From Nonlabens antarcticus (GTDB lineage Bacteria; Bacteroidota; Bacteroidia; Flavobacteriales; Flavobacteriaceae): a stretch of 37,124 bases of DNA. The DNA lies in assembly GCF_015356755.1 (NCBI RefSeq), contig NZ_JADFCO010000055.1, positions 1-37,124 of the forward strand, given 5' to 3'. The notes under the pieces were generated by a model, which saw only the letters and a program-made list of their open reading frames with translations, did not search any database and was not told where the DNA came from. Below, one piece after another: positions 14,863-23,015 of the stretch (position 1 is the stretch's first letter; the number at the start of each line of letters is the position of its first letter). A program made the translations under genes and the position numbers.

Positions 14863-15860
14863 CAGAATCGAAGGTATCTTTTTTTAACGATAAGCCAAAT
14901 AACAAGTGGCGCGCCTACTAGAGATGTCACTGCATTTATGGGGAGCGAATAATTTGAAAACGGAAGTTGTGCTACAATATCGCATGCCAGTAGGAGTGAG
15001 GCTCCGATAATAATGACTAGCGGGATTAGTTTTTTGTGATCCATACTTGATAATAACATGCGAGCTATATGCGGTACGGCAAGTCCTATAAATGCAATAG
15101 GTCCTGCAAACGCCGTTATGGACCCTGCTAGCAAACAAGTGATTGCAATTATAATCCAGCGAGTTTGCTTCAAGTTAATGCCTAAACTGCGCGCATAGGT
15201 TTCTCCCAACAACAAGGCATTGAGAGGTTTGATAATTAACAACAAACCGATCAATGATAGCAAAATCAACGATGCAATAATTGCCAATTCATTCCAGGTA
15301 AGGTTTCCTAAACTACCCAGTCCCCAAAACACATAACGCCGCAACTGCTCACTGGGACTGAAATACTGTAAAATACCGACCACAGCGCTGCTTAAACTGC
15401 CTACCATTAAACCAATAATTAATAGACCCATTGTGTCCTTAATGCGCAGTGAGATTAAAATTATTAAGAGAAATACGGCTAGACTCCCAAGAATACTGGA
15501 GGCAATTAAACCGAAACCCGTTATCAAGCTAAACCCTAGAAGTGAACTCCCCATAATGGAAATAGCGACTCCTAGTCCGGCTCCTGAAGAAATTCCCAAT
15601 ACAAAGGGACCTGCCAGTGGATTCCTAAACATTGTTTGCATTAACATTCCCGCGATAGCAAGACCGGCGCCGGTTAACACTGCCATTACGGCCCTGGGTA
15701 ACCGCAACTGTGTGATAATATAATGATTTGTAGAGTCAGAATTTCCTAATACTATTGCCCATAATTCTTCAACCGAAATATAAATGGATCCCAAAGCTAC
15801 ATCTGCCACAAAAAGTAGCAGGAGTAAGGAAATTAAGAATATATAGTGTTTTACTTTCAC
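14862..15860 (-). CDS. btuC: FecCD-family ABC permease (BtuC-like)
   Basis: 332 residues, about ten hydrophobic helices. Typical FecCD blocks: QLRLPRAVMAVLTGAGLAIA, GMLMQTMFRNPLAGPFVLGI, GLAVPHIARML and GAPLVIWLI near the end. Forms the homodimeric inner-membrane channel for cobalamin or ferric siderophore. Starts 4 nt inside the binding-protein gene (ATGA overlap) and ends on the start of the ATPase gene, so binding protein, permease and ATPase are one coupled operon. Confidence 0.9.
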   Translation of the reverse strand: MKVKHYIFLISLLLLLFVADVALGSIYISVEELWAIVLGNSDSTNHYIITQLRLPRAVMAVLTGAGLAIAGMLMQTMFRNPLAGPFVLGISSGAGLGVAISIMGSSLLGFSLITGFGLIASSILGSLAVFLLIILISLRIKDTMGLLIIGLMVGSLSSAVVGILQYFSPSEQLRRYVFWGLGSLGNLTWNELAIIASLILLSLIGLLLIIKPLNALLLGETYARSLGINLKQTRWIIIAITCLLAGSITAFAGPIAFIGLAVPHIARMLLSSMDHKKLIPLVIIIGASLLLACDIVAQLPFSNYSLPINAVTSLVGAPLVIWLIVKKRYLRF

Positions 15861-16975
15861 TCTTCTAATTTGTCAAAAAAGTATAGTTTCTCAGGATTAG
15901 GATTTCCGTGAAATATGGTAATCAGATCTTTCAAAACTAAATCTGGACGCATAGAAGCTTCTTCATAGTAAATCACGCCGCCCGTAGCGCCTTGTTTAAT
16001 AGCAAACGTATATAGTTTCTTATTTTTGAAAGCATCAAACAGTTGGTAGGTTTGATTGTCTGATACCATTTTAGAATAAGTCGTGTATTGACTGGGGGCA
16101 ATCCAGAAGTCTGCTTTTTGCGCATCTTTCAGAACTTTTTCTATGTTGTAGGATAATGAGCCTGAGCCATTTGTATTCTCATATATGTAGTCTGCGCCAG
16201 CGTCTTTAATCAAAGTACCCTGCCAGGAATTACCGTAAGGTAAATACCAAATATCTTTCCAAGTGGCGCCGGCCATAACCGTTGGTTTTTGAAGATCTGC
16301 AACCGCCGCTTTAGCTTTGATATAATCATCTTCTATTTTGTTGAAGATTTCAAATGATTCCTTTTCCTTATCAAAAAGAATCCCAAAAACCTTAATCCAC
16401 TCTGCTCTTCCCAGCGGATGCGTTTCTGTCCAGTCACCGTTGTAAAGAACTGGAATACCTGCATCCATCATAGATTGATAGGTAGGATTATCCGCATCAA
16501 TTCCATAGCCCATAACTAGATCTGGCTCTAAAGAAATGGTACGCTCTAGATTTACAGTTTCATTAGCACCTAAATCTTCCACATCTCCCGCATCAATGCG
16601 TTGTCGCATCACTTTAGAACTTATGTAATCTGTGTCTGGGAAACCTATGAGTTTATTTTCTTCTCCTAAAAGAACGAGTGGTGTGATGTGAGTTGTGGAA
16701 GTCGCTATGAACTTCTCAATGGGGATTTGAACATCTCCAATAGTAGCGTCGCGACTGAATTCTAGTTGTAGGGTATCTGTAGAGCTAGGCCATGGATTAT
16801 TGATCGTTAGACGGTACCCGTTTTCTGTTGTTTCTATGTCAAATCCAGTCGCATATTTCACTTCTAGTTTGTCAAGAACTTTGATGGAAGTTGCTGGAAC
16901 TGCGGGATTTTCATTTTTACAGGATATGAAAATAACCAAGAAGCTAAAACAAGTAACAAAAACCATTTTTTTCAT
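15857..16975 (-). CDS. btuF: Periplasmic B12/siderophore-binding lipoprotein (BtuF-like)
   Basis: 372 residues. Lipoprotein signal peptide with lipobox ending at Cys19 (VIFISC-KNEN). Class III binding-protein fold: LVLLGEENKLIGFPD, then LEPDLVMGYGID and PVLYNGDWTETHPLGRAEW, ADFWIAPSQYT in the second lobe, and a long linking helix between lobes. I recall cell-envelope ABC binding proteins of this type in Bacteroidota. Substrate is inferred as cobalamin from the divergent cobalamin riboswitch; ferric siderophore remains possible. First gene of the minus-strand operon; the riboswitch is on the other strand and does not control it. Confidence 0.85.
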   Translation of the reverse strand: MKKMVFVTCFSFLVIFISCKNENPAVPATSIKVLDKLEVKYATGFDIETTENGYRLTINNPWPSSTDTLQLEFSRDATIGDVQIPIEKFIATSTTHITPLVLLGEENKLIGFPDTDYISSKVMRQRIDAGDVEDLGANETVNLERTISLEPDLVMGYGIDADNPTYQSMMDAGIPVLYNGDWTETHPLGRAEWIKVFGILFDKEKESFEIFNKIEDDYIKAKAAVADLQKPTVMAGATWKDIWYLPYGNSWQGTLIKDAGADYIYENTNGSGSLSYNIEKVLKDAQKADFWIAPSQYTTYSKMVSDNQTYQLFDAFKNKKLYTFAIKQGATGGVIYYEEASMRPDLVLKDLITIFHGNPNPEKLYFFDKLEE

Positions 16976-16980
16976 AACCC

Positions 16981-16988
16981 CAAAAATA
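16981..16988 (-). promoter_or_regulatory. Possible -7 box of the ABC operon
   Basis: TATTTTTG on the minus strand matches TAnnTTTG, 5 nt upstream of the binding-protein ATG. If real, the mRNA would be nearly leaderless. No -33 TTG at the right spacing; weak. Confidence 0.3.
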
Positions 16989-17070
16989 GAATTAATATCG
17001 GGAAGCGCTGCCCACTTTCGGTTCTAGAAATTATTTGAGGGAGTTCTATTCCCACATTAAATTATGTCAG

Positions 17071-17078
17071 TACATTTG
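17071..17078 (+). promoter_or_regulatory. -7 box ahead of the cobalamin riboswitch
   Basis: TACATTTG matches TAnnTTTG and lies about 10 nt before the first riboswitch helix. TTC, not TTG, sits at the -33 position with 19-nt spacing. Confidence 0.55.
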
Positions 17079-17084
17079 CAGCTT

Positions 17085-17325
17085 GTTAAAGGTTACACTT
17101 TGGCCCCACTCGCAACCAAATAATGGTTGTTTGTTTTTCTTTCGCGAAAGCAAAATAGGAAAAAGCCAAAGTGTATTAAAAGGGAATCTGGTGTAACTCC
17201 AGAACTGTTCCCGCAACTGTAAAGAATCGATGCTTTCACATCGCCCAGGAAACTGGGATTTTATGATACGTCACTGAGAAATCGGGAAGGCCATAAAATA
17301 TTTAAGTCAGGAGACCTGCCTCAAC
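17085..17325 (+). promoter_or_regulatory. Cobalamin riboswitch
   Basis: Recognised from the conserved core: GGGAATCTGGTG (17182-17193), CCAGAACTG, the B12-box-like CCCGCAACTGTAA (17210-17222) and GTCAGGAGACCTGCC (17306-17320). An outer helix ACACTTTGGC (17095-17104) pairs with GCCAAAGTGT (17165-17174). The peripheral arm inside that helix contains a CTTTCGCGAAAG palindrome. It precedes the BtuB-like receptor gene and should lower its expression when cobalamin is abundant. No T-run terminator follows the aptamer, so control of translation is more likely than of transcription. Confidence 0.93.
17139..17150. repeat. CTTTCGCGAAAG palindrome inside the riboswitch
   Basis: 12-bp core only (flanked by T and C), in the peripheral arm enclosed by the ACACTTTGGC / GCCAAAGTGT helix. 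Confidence 0.85.
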
Positions 17326-17443
17326 AATAATAATTGTAAAACCTTCGGGATAAAGGTGGTGCGATGGAACAGGCTGATGCAAAGTCTGTGAATGGGTGTG
17401 TTTTATTCTAAAACATATGCTATACCATCTTCTCACGTTCTCC

Positions 17444-17461
17444 CGATCTTAAACCAGATCG
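17444..17461 (+). promoter_or_regulatory. Hairpin abutting the receptor start codon
   Basis: CGATCT-TAAACC-AGATCG, 6-bp perfect stem ending on the base before the ATG at 17462. Possible expression platform of the riboswitch by hiding the ribosome-binding region. The pairing partner in the aptamer was not identified. Confidence 0.4.
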
Positions 17462-19420
17462 ATGATCAAAAACATTATTTTAGGAAGTTTTCTTGCAGCC
17501 AGCGCGGTTGTATTTGCTCAAGTAGATACCACACAAGTAAATCTTGAGGATGTGGTGGTAACTGCCGGCACTAAGTTTGAAACCAAACGAAAAGACAGCG
17601 GGAAACCTGTCATCAAGATTACAAGATCAGATATCGATAAACAAAGCGCTGCTAGTATCGCAGACTTATTGAACCAGTTTGCAGGAATTGAAATTAATGG
17701 TGCCCGCAGTAATGCAGGTCAAAATCTAGGTTACTTTATCCGTGGGGGTAATAATAGACAGGTATCGTTTTTAATTGATGGAGCGCAGGTAAGCGATGCC
17801 AGTAATATCGCAAGTGATTTTGACTTACGCCTTATCAATCTAGATCAAGTAGAAGAAATAGAAATCCTAAAGGGAGCATCAAGTTCGCTTTATGGTTCTA
17901 ATGCAAGCACCGCAGTGATCAATATCAAATTAAAGGAAGCTGCTAGGGAAAAGCTAAAAGTAACTTTGTCTTCATTTTTAGGAACTAATACCCCTTCTGA
18001 GTCTTCCATGAGTGGTGTTGATGAGTTCAATACAAATATATATGCCAGTGGTAGAGCCGCGAACGGATTTACCTATGCTGCAGGATTTTCTCATCAATCT
18101 ACCGACGGTTTGAGTGCTGCAGAGGCTACTGAAGCTGCACCAGCAAATAAATCTGACGCATTCAATCGCATAAATGTTCTGGCCCGTATAGGCTATGATA
18201 ATGAACGCAACTTCAAATTGAGCAGTTACGTCAGCTTTGACGAGTATAAAGCTGAATTTGACAATTTTGATTTGACAGATGCAGATAATGAAACGTATAG
18301 CAAGCAACTGCGTTGGGGAACTAACGTTAATTGGAAATATTCTGATAAGGGTGAGTTGGTTTATGCAGATGTGAGCACGCACACTAAACGAGATACTCGC
18401 AGTGATTTTCCTAGCATTTTCAATGCAGATGGATACTCCTTAGACCTTTATAATAAGTATGGTTTTCAATTAGGTGAAAGCAGCCAGATCAAGACTATTC
18501 TAGGTTTCAATTTCAGAACAGATCAATTTGAAAGTTTTTCAGTTCCCTTTGGTGCTAACGGGTTTGAGCAGGATGCAGATACCGATGATGTGAATGCGCA
18601 AATTTATGATCCCTATGTGAATGCTGTTTACATGAGTGATTTTGGGTTGAATTTAAATGCAGGATTGCGTTACAACAATCATAGCGAGTATGATGGTCAG
18701 CTGGTTTATAGCCTGAATCCATCATATGCATTTGAGTTGGGAGCAACCACATTGAAAGCTTACGGTAGTTATAGTACGGCCTACATTACACCTAGTTTAT
18801 TCCAATTGTTTGACACTAGTTTTGGGAATGAAGAACTACAACCTGAGGAAAATAGAACGATAGAAGTTGGAGCAGAAATATTTAGTGGCAGTAGCAGCCT
18901 TTCGGTAACGTTTTTTAATAGAAAGGAAGAAAACCTGGTAATATTTACCACTATTGATCCGGTTAATTTTATTTCACAATATCAAAATGTTGACAATGAA
19001 CTCACAGCTCGTGGTGTTGAGGTAGCTGGTCAGACCAGTTTGTTTAATAATGTTGTTCAACTTAATGGGAACTATTCATTTACAGAACGCGATAACGCAC
19101 CTTTAATCGCTAAAATTCCAAAGCACAAAGTCAATGGATCTGCCAGGGTTAATGTTTTACCTAGAACTTTTTTAACCGCCAGATATCAATATAATGAAGG
19201 TCGTGGCGATGCATTTTTCAATAACCAGACATTTGCAAATGAAGCAGTAGTTCTAAACAGCTACCAACTGGTCGATCTTGATGCCACTTATAAATTGAAG
19301 AACAAACAAGTCACCTTTTTTGGGGGAGTATCAAACCTATTGAATGATGAGTATCAGGAAATTTTTGGGTATCAAACCAGAGGGCGCAATTATAAAATAG
19401 GAGTGAGGCTGGCATTCTAA
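17462..19420 (+). CDS. btuB: TonB-dependent outer-membrane receptor, cobalamin type (BtuB-like)
   Basis: 652 residues. Signal peptide 1-20 (ends VVFA-Q), a TonB-box region NLEDVVVTAG (27-36), plug domain with ITRSDIDKQSAASIADLLNQ, GYFIRGGNNRQVSFLIDGAQ, VEEIEILKGASSSLYGSNAS, then a beta-barrel ending in the terminal Phe of KIGVRLAF. Transports a large ligand into the periplasm using TonB energy. The short length (about 650), lack of an N-terminal carboxypeptidase-like extension and the upstream cobalamin riboswitch point to vitamin B12. Divergent from the BtuFCD-like operon, which would carry the ligand across the inner membrane. Confidence 0.92.
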   Translation: MIKNIILGSFLAASAVVFAQVDTTQVNLEDVVVTAGTKFETKRKDSGKPVIKITRSDIDKQSAASIADLLNQFAGIEINGARSNAGQNLGYFIRGGNNRQVSFLIDGAQVSDASNIASDFDLRLINLDQVEEIEILKGASSSLYGSNASTAVINIKLKEAAREKLKVTLSSFLGTNTPSESSMSGVDEFNTNIYASGRAANGFTYAAGFSHQSTDGLSAAEATEAAPANKSDAFNRINVLARIGYDNERNFKLSSYVSFDEYKAEFDNFDLTDADNETYSKQLRWGTNVNWKYSDKGELVYADVSTHTKRDTRSDFPSIFNADGYSLDLYNKYGFQLGESSQIKTILGFNFRTDQFESFSVPFGANGFEQDADTDDVNAQIYDPYVNAVYMSDFGLNLNAGLRYNNHSEYDGQLVYSLNPSYAFELGATTLKAYGSYSTAYITPSLFQLFDTSFGNEELQPEENRTIEVGAEIFSGSSSLSVTFFNRKEENLVIFTTIDPVNFISQYQNVDNELTARGVEVAGQTSLFNNVVQLNGNYSFTERDNAPLIAKIPKHKVNGSARVNVLPRTFLTARYQYNEGRGDAFFNNQTFANEAVVLNSYQLVDLDATYKLKNKQVTFFGGVSNLLNDEYQEIFGYQTRGRNYKIGVRLAF

Positions 19421-19444
19421 AGGAAAACTAAAAGTGAATATTTA

Positions 19445-19475
19445 AAGACGTCGCCTTATGGTGACGTCTTTTTTG
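19445..19475 (+). terminator. Terminator of the receptor gene
   Basis: Stem AAGACGTCGCC / GGTGACGTCTT (with one G-U pair) around CTTATG... loop, followed by a T run. Confidence 0.85.
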
Positions 19476-19531
19476 TTTCTTTATTTATAAAAGGAGTGAA
19501 TAGCTGAATAGCATTTGAGTATAAGAAAGAT

Positions 19532-19557
19532 AATTTCGCTTTCGCGAAAGCGAAATT
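19532..19557. repeat. CTTTCGCGAAAG palindrome, extended to 26 bp
   Basis: The longest perfect copy in the window: the palindrome extends from the core to AATTTCG / CGAAATT on both sides. Intergenic. Confidence 0.9.
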
Positions 19558-19865
19558 CCTATTCCGATATAGAGTATTTGAAAGTTGCAGTATGATACCT
19601 CAAAACGTGACATATGAGCCAATTAGAGTTCAACTCTGTTCTTAAAATCAATAATTCTGCTAAAGTAAACCGGCAATTAAATCGATAAATAACACGTTAA
19701 ACCGTTTAAATGTAAAATGGTTTGAATTAACTAATATTTTTAAAGCATTGATATAAAGGGTTTTAAACTACTATTTTACACTTAATCGGATTTATAGGTA
19801 TTGTTAACCGATTAATGTTTTGCATATTTGGATATCGAAAGAAGCAATCTTTTAAACCTCTACAT
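19558..19865. other. Upstream region of the first lipoprotein
   Basis: AT-rich, with repeated TTAA-CGATTAA-like words (for example TTAACCGATTAA at 19803) that also occur upstream of the second lipoprotein. ATATTTGGATATCGAA at 19824 is shared, with a one-base shift, with ATATTTGGATCATCGAA at 21455. CATATTTG (19823-19830) is one mismatch from the -7 box and is a candidate promoter. Confidence 0.45.
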
Positions 19866-20885
19866 ATGAAAAATTTTACACTACCTGCCGCTTTACTTTT
19901 TAGCATGGCTGTCCTTGTGTCCTGTTCTACAGACTCTGAAGGAATCGACGACACGAGTAATCCTACCATTGGACCTAAAGTTACCCTGTTTACTGGAAGC
20001 AATACTTCTGGAAAGATAAATATGTACGACATGTCTGACATGCGCAATGTAACTAACAAATCATTTCAATCTACTAGTAGAGACAGCGGTGGTCTTAGGT
20101 TTGATCCTATTCAGGGCAATCTGGTAGAAGCATCCAGATCTGAGAACAACGTGTTAGTTTTTGAAAATATCAACAACAGTCTTGATGGATCTTCACTTGC
20201 TCCCACTTTAAGGTCTGATGTACAGGTGGAAAATCCTAGAGATATCATCATTGCAGGAAATAAAATTATCGTTTCCTCTGATGCCGCTGGTCCTAGAGAT
20301 AGTAACAAGTTTTACGTTTATGATTCTAATGGTGATTCCGTTAAACTTGTAAAAGTATTTGAGACTGGATTCCAGCACTGGGGGATCTTCCTTGCAGGAA
20401 ACACACTGTATGCTGCTATGGATAACAGTGGATCGATCGCTGTATACAACAATTTCTTAAGTAATGATTCTGGAGTGCTTACCGCAAATGATGTATTTCT
20501 AATTGAGGGAGCAAAATCTTTAAGAGGAATAACTTATGATGATATTGAAGATACTCTTTTCCTTGCGGATGTAGGTAACCCACTAGATGATAGTGATGGT
20601 GCAATTCACACTATCAAGAACTTCTCTGTAAAATATAGCGGCATGTCTTCTTATGGTACGATAGAAGCACAAGACATTAAAACAGTTCAAGGGTCAAAAA
20701 GTATGTTAGGAAACCCTATCGACTTGCAATACGATCACATAGGTAAAGTACTATACGCAGCAGAGCGCAGCACTAACGGCGGTATGGCCTTAGCATTTGA
20801 CAATTCTGATGAAGGTGGCGATGTATCTCCTATGATGCAGAAAGCTGTTTCTGGAATCTCAAGCATTCATTTAAACGTAGAGTAA
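19866..20885 (+). CDS. Propeller-like surface lipoprotein, paralogue 1
   Basis: 339 residues from ATG at 19866. Lipoprotein signal with Cys20 (AVLVSC-STDSEG); the acidic residues after Cys could serve as a surface-export signal. The body is made of repeated blade-like units: TLFTGSNTSGKINMYD, EASRSENNVLVFEN, HWGIFLAGNTLYAAMDNSG, SLRGITYDDIEDTLFLAD, NPIDLQYDHIGKVLYAAERS. This is the pattern of a beta-propeller (NHL/YVTN-like). No catalytic motif. An identically long paralogue follows at 21525. Ligand unknown; because it follows the B12 receptor, a BtuG-like role can be asked, but it has its own promoter region and no riboswitch. Confidence 0.82.
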   Translation: MKNFTLPAALLFSMAVLVSCSTDSEGIDDTSNPTIGPKVTLFTGSNTSGKINMYDMSDMRNVTNKSFQSTSRDSGGLRFDPIQGNLVEASRSENNVLVFENINNSLDGSSLAPTLRSDVQVENPRDIIIAGNKIIVSSDAAGPRDSNKFYVYDSNGDSVKLVKVFETGFQHWGIFLAGNTLYAAMDNSGSIAVYNNFLSNDSGVLTANDVFLIEGAKSLRGITYDDIEDTLFLADVGNPLDDSDGAIHTIKNFSVKYSGMSSYGTIEAQDIKTVQGSKSMLGNPIDLQYDHIGKVLYAAERSTNGGMALAFDNSDEGGDVSPMMQKAVSGISSIHLNVE

Positions 20886-20935
20886 TTATCTAAACACATT
20901 TAAAGTACAATTTGTAGAGTAGATTGTAGAAAAGG

Positions 20936-20964
20936 AGAGGCTGAGAGATCAGTCTCTTTTTTAT
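20936..20964 (+). terminator. Terminator of lipoprotein paralogue 1
   Basis: Stem AGAGGCTGA-GAGA-TCAGTCTCT (one G-U pair) then T6. The whole 3' region from about 20898 is nearly identical to that after the second paralogue, so it was duplicated with the gene. Confidence 0.85.
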
Positions 20965-21524
20965 TTTCATTTTTTAAATCATGGCTTATAGTATCTAAAG
21001 TTGGTATGTAGTACCTGTTTACTTGTCCATAATGCTGCAGGTAATTCGGTTTTTAAATTCTTCACGAGATATTGAATGTTGAGTTTATTAAATGTTTGCT
21101 GCTATTAATCACTTGATAATCATAAATCAAGCTGCGATAGATAGGTAAAGCACAGACTTTATTATCCTTCATGAATACATACGATCCACTAATTGATTGA
21201 GAGCTTTGAAATAATTAGGATTACTTAATAACTCGATTAACCATGATTTAAACCGATTTAAAGCAATTGAAATTGTAAAACAACTTCCATTAAAACATAA
21301 ACAACTTAAAACACCGCCAAAACACACGATTAATCGTTTAAAAACGCATTAATAAATCATTAACATATTTTATAAACCATTGAAAAATAGTTTTTTAGGT
21401 AATTGAAGTGCTCTTAATCGATACTATCGATTTTTAAACGGGTGAAATCATACGATATTTGGATCATCGAACAGTTTTGAACTGTTTTTTAATTCTAACA
21501 ATCTCTACTCTAAACTACTCTACA
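20965..21524. other. Intergenic region between the paralogues
   Basis: 560 bp, very AT-rich, no gene recognised. The 3' part repeats TTTAAACCGATTTAAA-, GATTAATCGTTTAA- and TCGATACTATCGA-like words that resemble the region before the first paralogue, suggesting shared regulation. GATATTTG at 21453-21460 is one mismatch from the -7 box. Confidence 0.5.
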
Positions 21525-22544
21525 ATGAAAAACTTTACCCTACCCGCGATTTTACTATTTGGCGCTGCCTCATTAGTTTCCTGTTCTACAGATTCTGAAA
21601 GTATCGATGCTACAAATGTCCCATTAAGCCTTTCCAAATCCACTTTATTTACTGGAAGTAACACTTCTGGGAAAATCAACATGTTTGATACGTCTAACAT
21701 GAACAAAGTCACAAATAAATCTTTCCAATCTTCCAGTATCGATAGCGACGGTATTCATTATGATCCTATCAACGACTGTTTATTTGAGGCATCCAGATCA
21801 GAAAACAATGTTCTCGTTTTTGAAAACTTAAACAAAACAGCAAATGGATCTGCACTTGCTCCCACCCTTAGATCAGACGTTCAAATAGAAAATCCTAGAG
21901 ATATAGTTGTTTCTGGCAATCGTATTGTTGTCTCCTCTGATGCAAAAAATCCTGGAGATAGCAATAAGTTCTTTGTTTATGAATCTACTGCTAATTCTGT
22001 GAGACTTGTAAATATTTATGAAACTGGAAATCAGCACTGGGGAATTTTTCTTCAAGGAAATACCTTATATGCTGCTATTGATAACAGTGGTAGAATTGCA
22101 GTTTACAACGACTTCTTCTCTAACGCTAGCGGTGTGCTTAACGCAGATGATATGTTACTTATAGAAGGAGCAAAATCATTGCGCGGTGTTACATATGACG
22201 CTGTTGAGGATAGATTATTCCTTGCAGATGTTGTGAACCCTTTAGATGATAGTGACGGAGCAATTCATACCATTGATAACTTCTCTGTGATTTACAGCGG
22301 GATGGAACCTTATGGAGAGATCAAGTCCAACCATATTAAAACGGTATCTGGATCTGGTACAATGCTAGGAAACCCAGTTGACCTTGCCTATGACAATGTA
22401 AATAAAATATTATATGCTGCGGAGCGCAGTACGAATGGCGGTATGGCTCTTGCCTTCAATAACTTTTCAGATGGTGGTAATATGGCTCCTAAAATGCAAC
22501 AGGCTGTTTCAGGAATCTCCAGTATTTATCTAAATGTAGAGTAA
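21525..22544 (+). CDS. Propeller-like surface lipoprotein, paralogue 2
   Basis: 339 residues, same length as the gene at 19866 and about 70% identical by eye, including TGSNTSGKIN, SRSENNVLVFEN, HWGIFLQGNTLYAAIDNSG, NPLDDSDGAIHTI and AERSTNGGMALAF. Lipobox Cys20 (ASLVSC-STDSES). I chose the ATG at 21525 because it gives the same signal peptide as its paralogue; the frame is open from 21459. Divergence is spread along the protein, so the duplication is not recent, yet the 3' untranslated region is almost unchanged. Confidence 0.82.
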   Translation: MKNFTLPAILLFGAASLVSCSTDSESIDATNVPLSLSKSTLFTGSNTSGKINMFDTSNMNKVTNKSFQSSSIDSDGIHYDPINDCLFEASRSENNVLVFENLNKTANGSALAPTLRSDVQIENPRDIVVSGNRIVVSSDAKNPGDSNKFFVYESTANSVRLVNIYETGNQHWGIFLQGNTLYAAIDNSGRIAVYNDFFSNASGVLNADDMLLIEGAKSLRGVTYDAVEDRLFLADVVNPLDDSDGAIHTIDNFSVIYSGMEPYGEIKSNHIKTVSGSGTMLGNPVDLAYDNVNKILYAAERSTNGGMALAFNNFSDGGNMAPKMQQAVSGISSIYLNVE

Positions 22545-22594
22545 TTGCGTAAACGTATTTAAAGTACAATTTGTAGAGTAGATTGTAGAAAAGG

Positions 22595-22622
22595 AGAGGC
22601 TGAGAGATCAGTCTCTTTTTTG
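22595..22622 (+). terminator. Terminator of lipoprotein paralogue 2
   Basis: Same hairpin as after paralogue 1: AGAGGCTGA-GAGA-TCAGTCTCT then six or more T. Confidence 0.85.
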
Positions 22623-22662
22623 TTGTTGGATAATTTTTAGCGATAACCGTTGTTAATGGCTG

Positions 22663-22684
22663 TTTCGCTTTCGCGAAAGCGAAA
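22663..22684. repeat. CTTTCGCGAAAG palindrome, 22 bp
   Basis: Perfect 22-bp palindrome (core extended by TTTCG / CGAAA) between the convergent lipoprotein and small membrane protein genes. Confidence 0.9.
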
Positions 22685-22701
22685 TAGTATTCTAAATACA
22701 A

Positions 22702-22977
22702 TTATAAGCCTAAGAAAATTTTAAAGTCGTAAAAGAGCGATGTTAATGTACCGTCTAAACCAAATTTAATTATCAAAAGCAATACGAAAAATGATAAAAA
22801 CCCTACTAATATCCACGGCACACCTTTGTAATTTTTGCGGTGCAATTTCTTGTCCTTGATGTACATAAATGAAATTAGGATCACAAAAGCTACAAAGAAA
22901 CAGACACCAAAAATAATCTGACCTTGAGAGAACATAGGATCTTTTAATAACAGCAAGGGCAGCGACATAGTGGTCAT
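22702..22977 (-). CDS. Small two-helix membrane protein
   Basis: 91 residues (or 88 from the internal MSLPLLLL). Two hydrophobic helices, IIFGVCFFVAFVILISFMYI and PWILVGFLSFFVLLLIIKFG, joined by a basic loop KDKKLHRKNYKG, so the loop should be cytoplasmic. I recall similar small proteins in flavobacteria but no function. Divergent from the MazG-like gene, with about 38 nt between starts. Confidence 0.65.
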   Translation of the reverse strand: MTTMSLPLLLLKDPMFSQGQIIFGVCFFVAFVILISFMYIKDKKLHRKNYKGVPWILVGFLSFFVLLLIIKFGLDGTLTSLFYDFKIFLGL

Positions 22978-23015
22978 TTTTTTGTAAAATTACAATACAA
23001 ATGCTGAATATACCC

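Noticed and set aside
14862-16975. Calling the ABC system a siderophore importer
   Set aside because: The motifs fit both; the cobalamin riboswitch and short receptor next door make B12 the better call, with siderophore kept as an alternative.
17326-17443. Second riboswitch or sRNA after the cobalamin aptamer
   Set aside because: CCTTCGGGATAAAGG could form a small stem, but no known conserved core or T-run terminator is present; treated as part of the leader.
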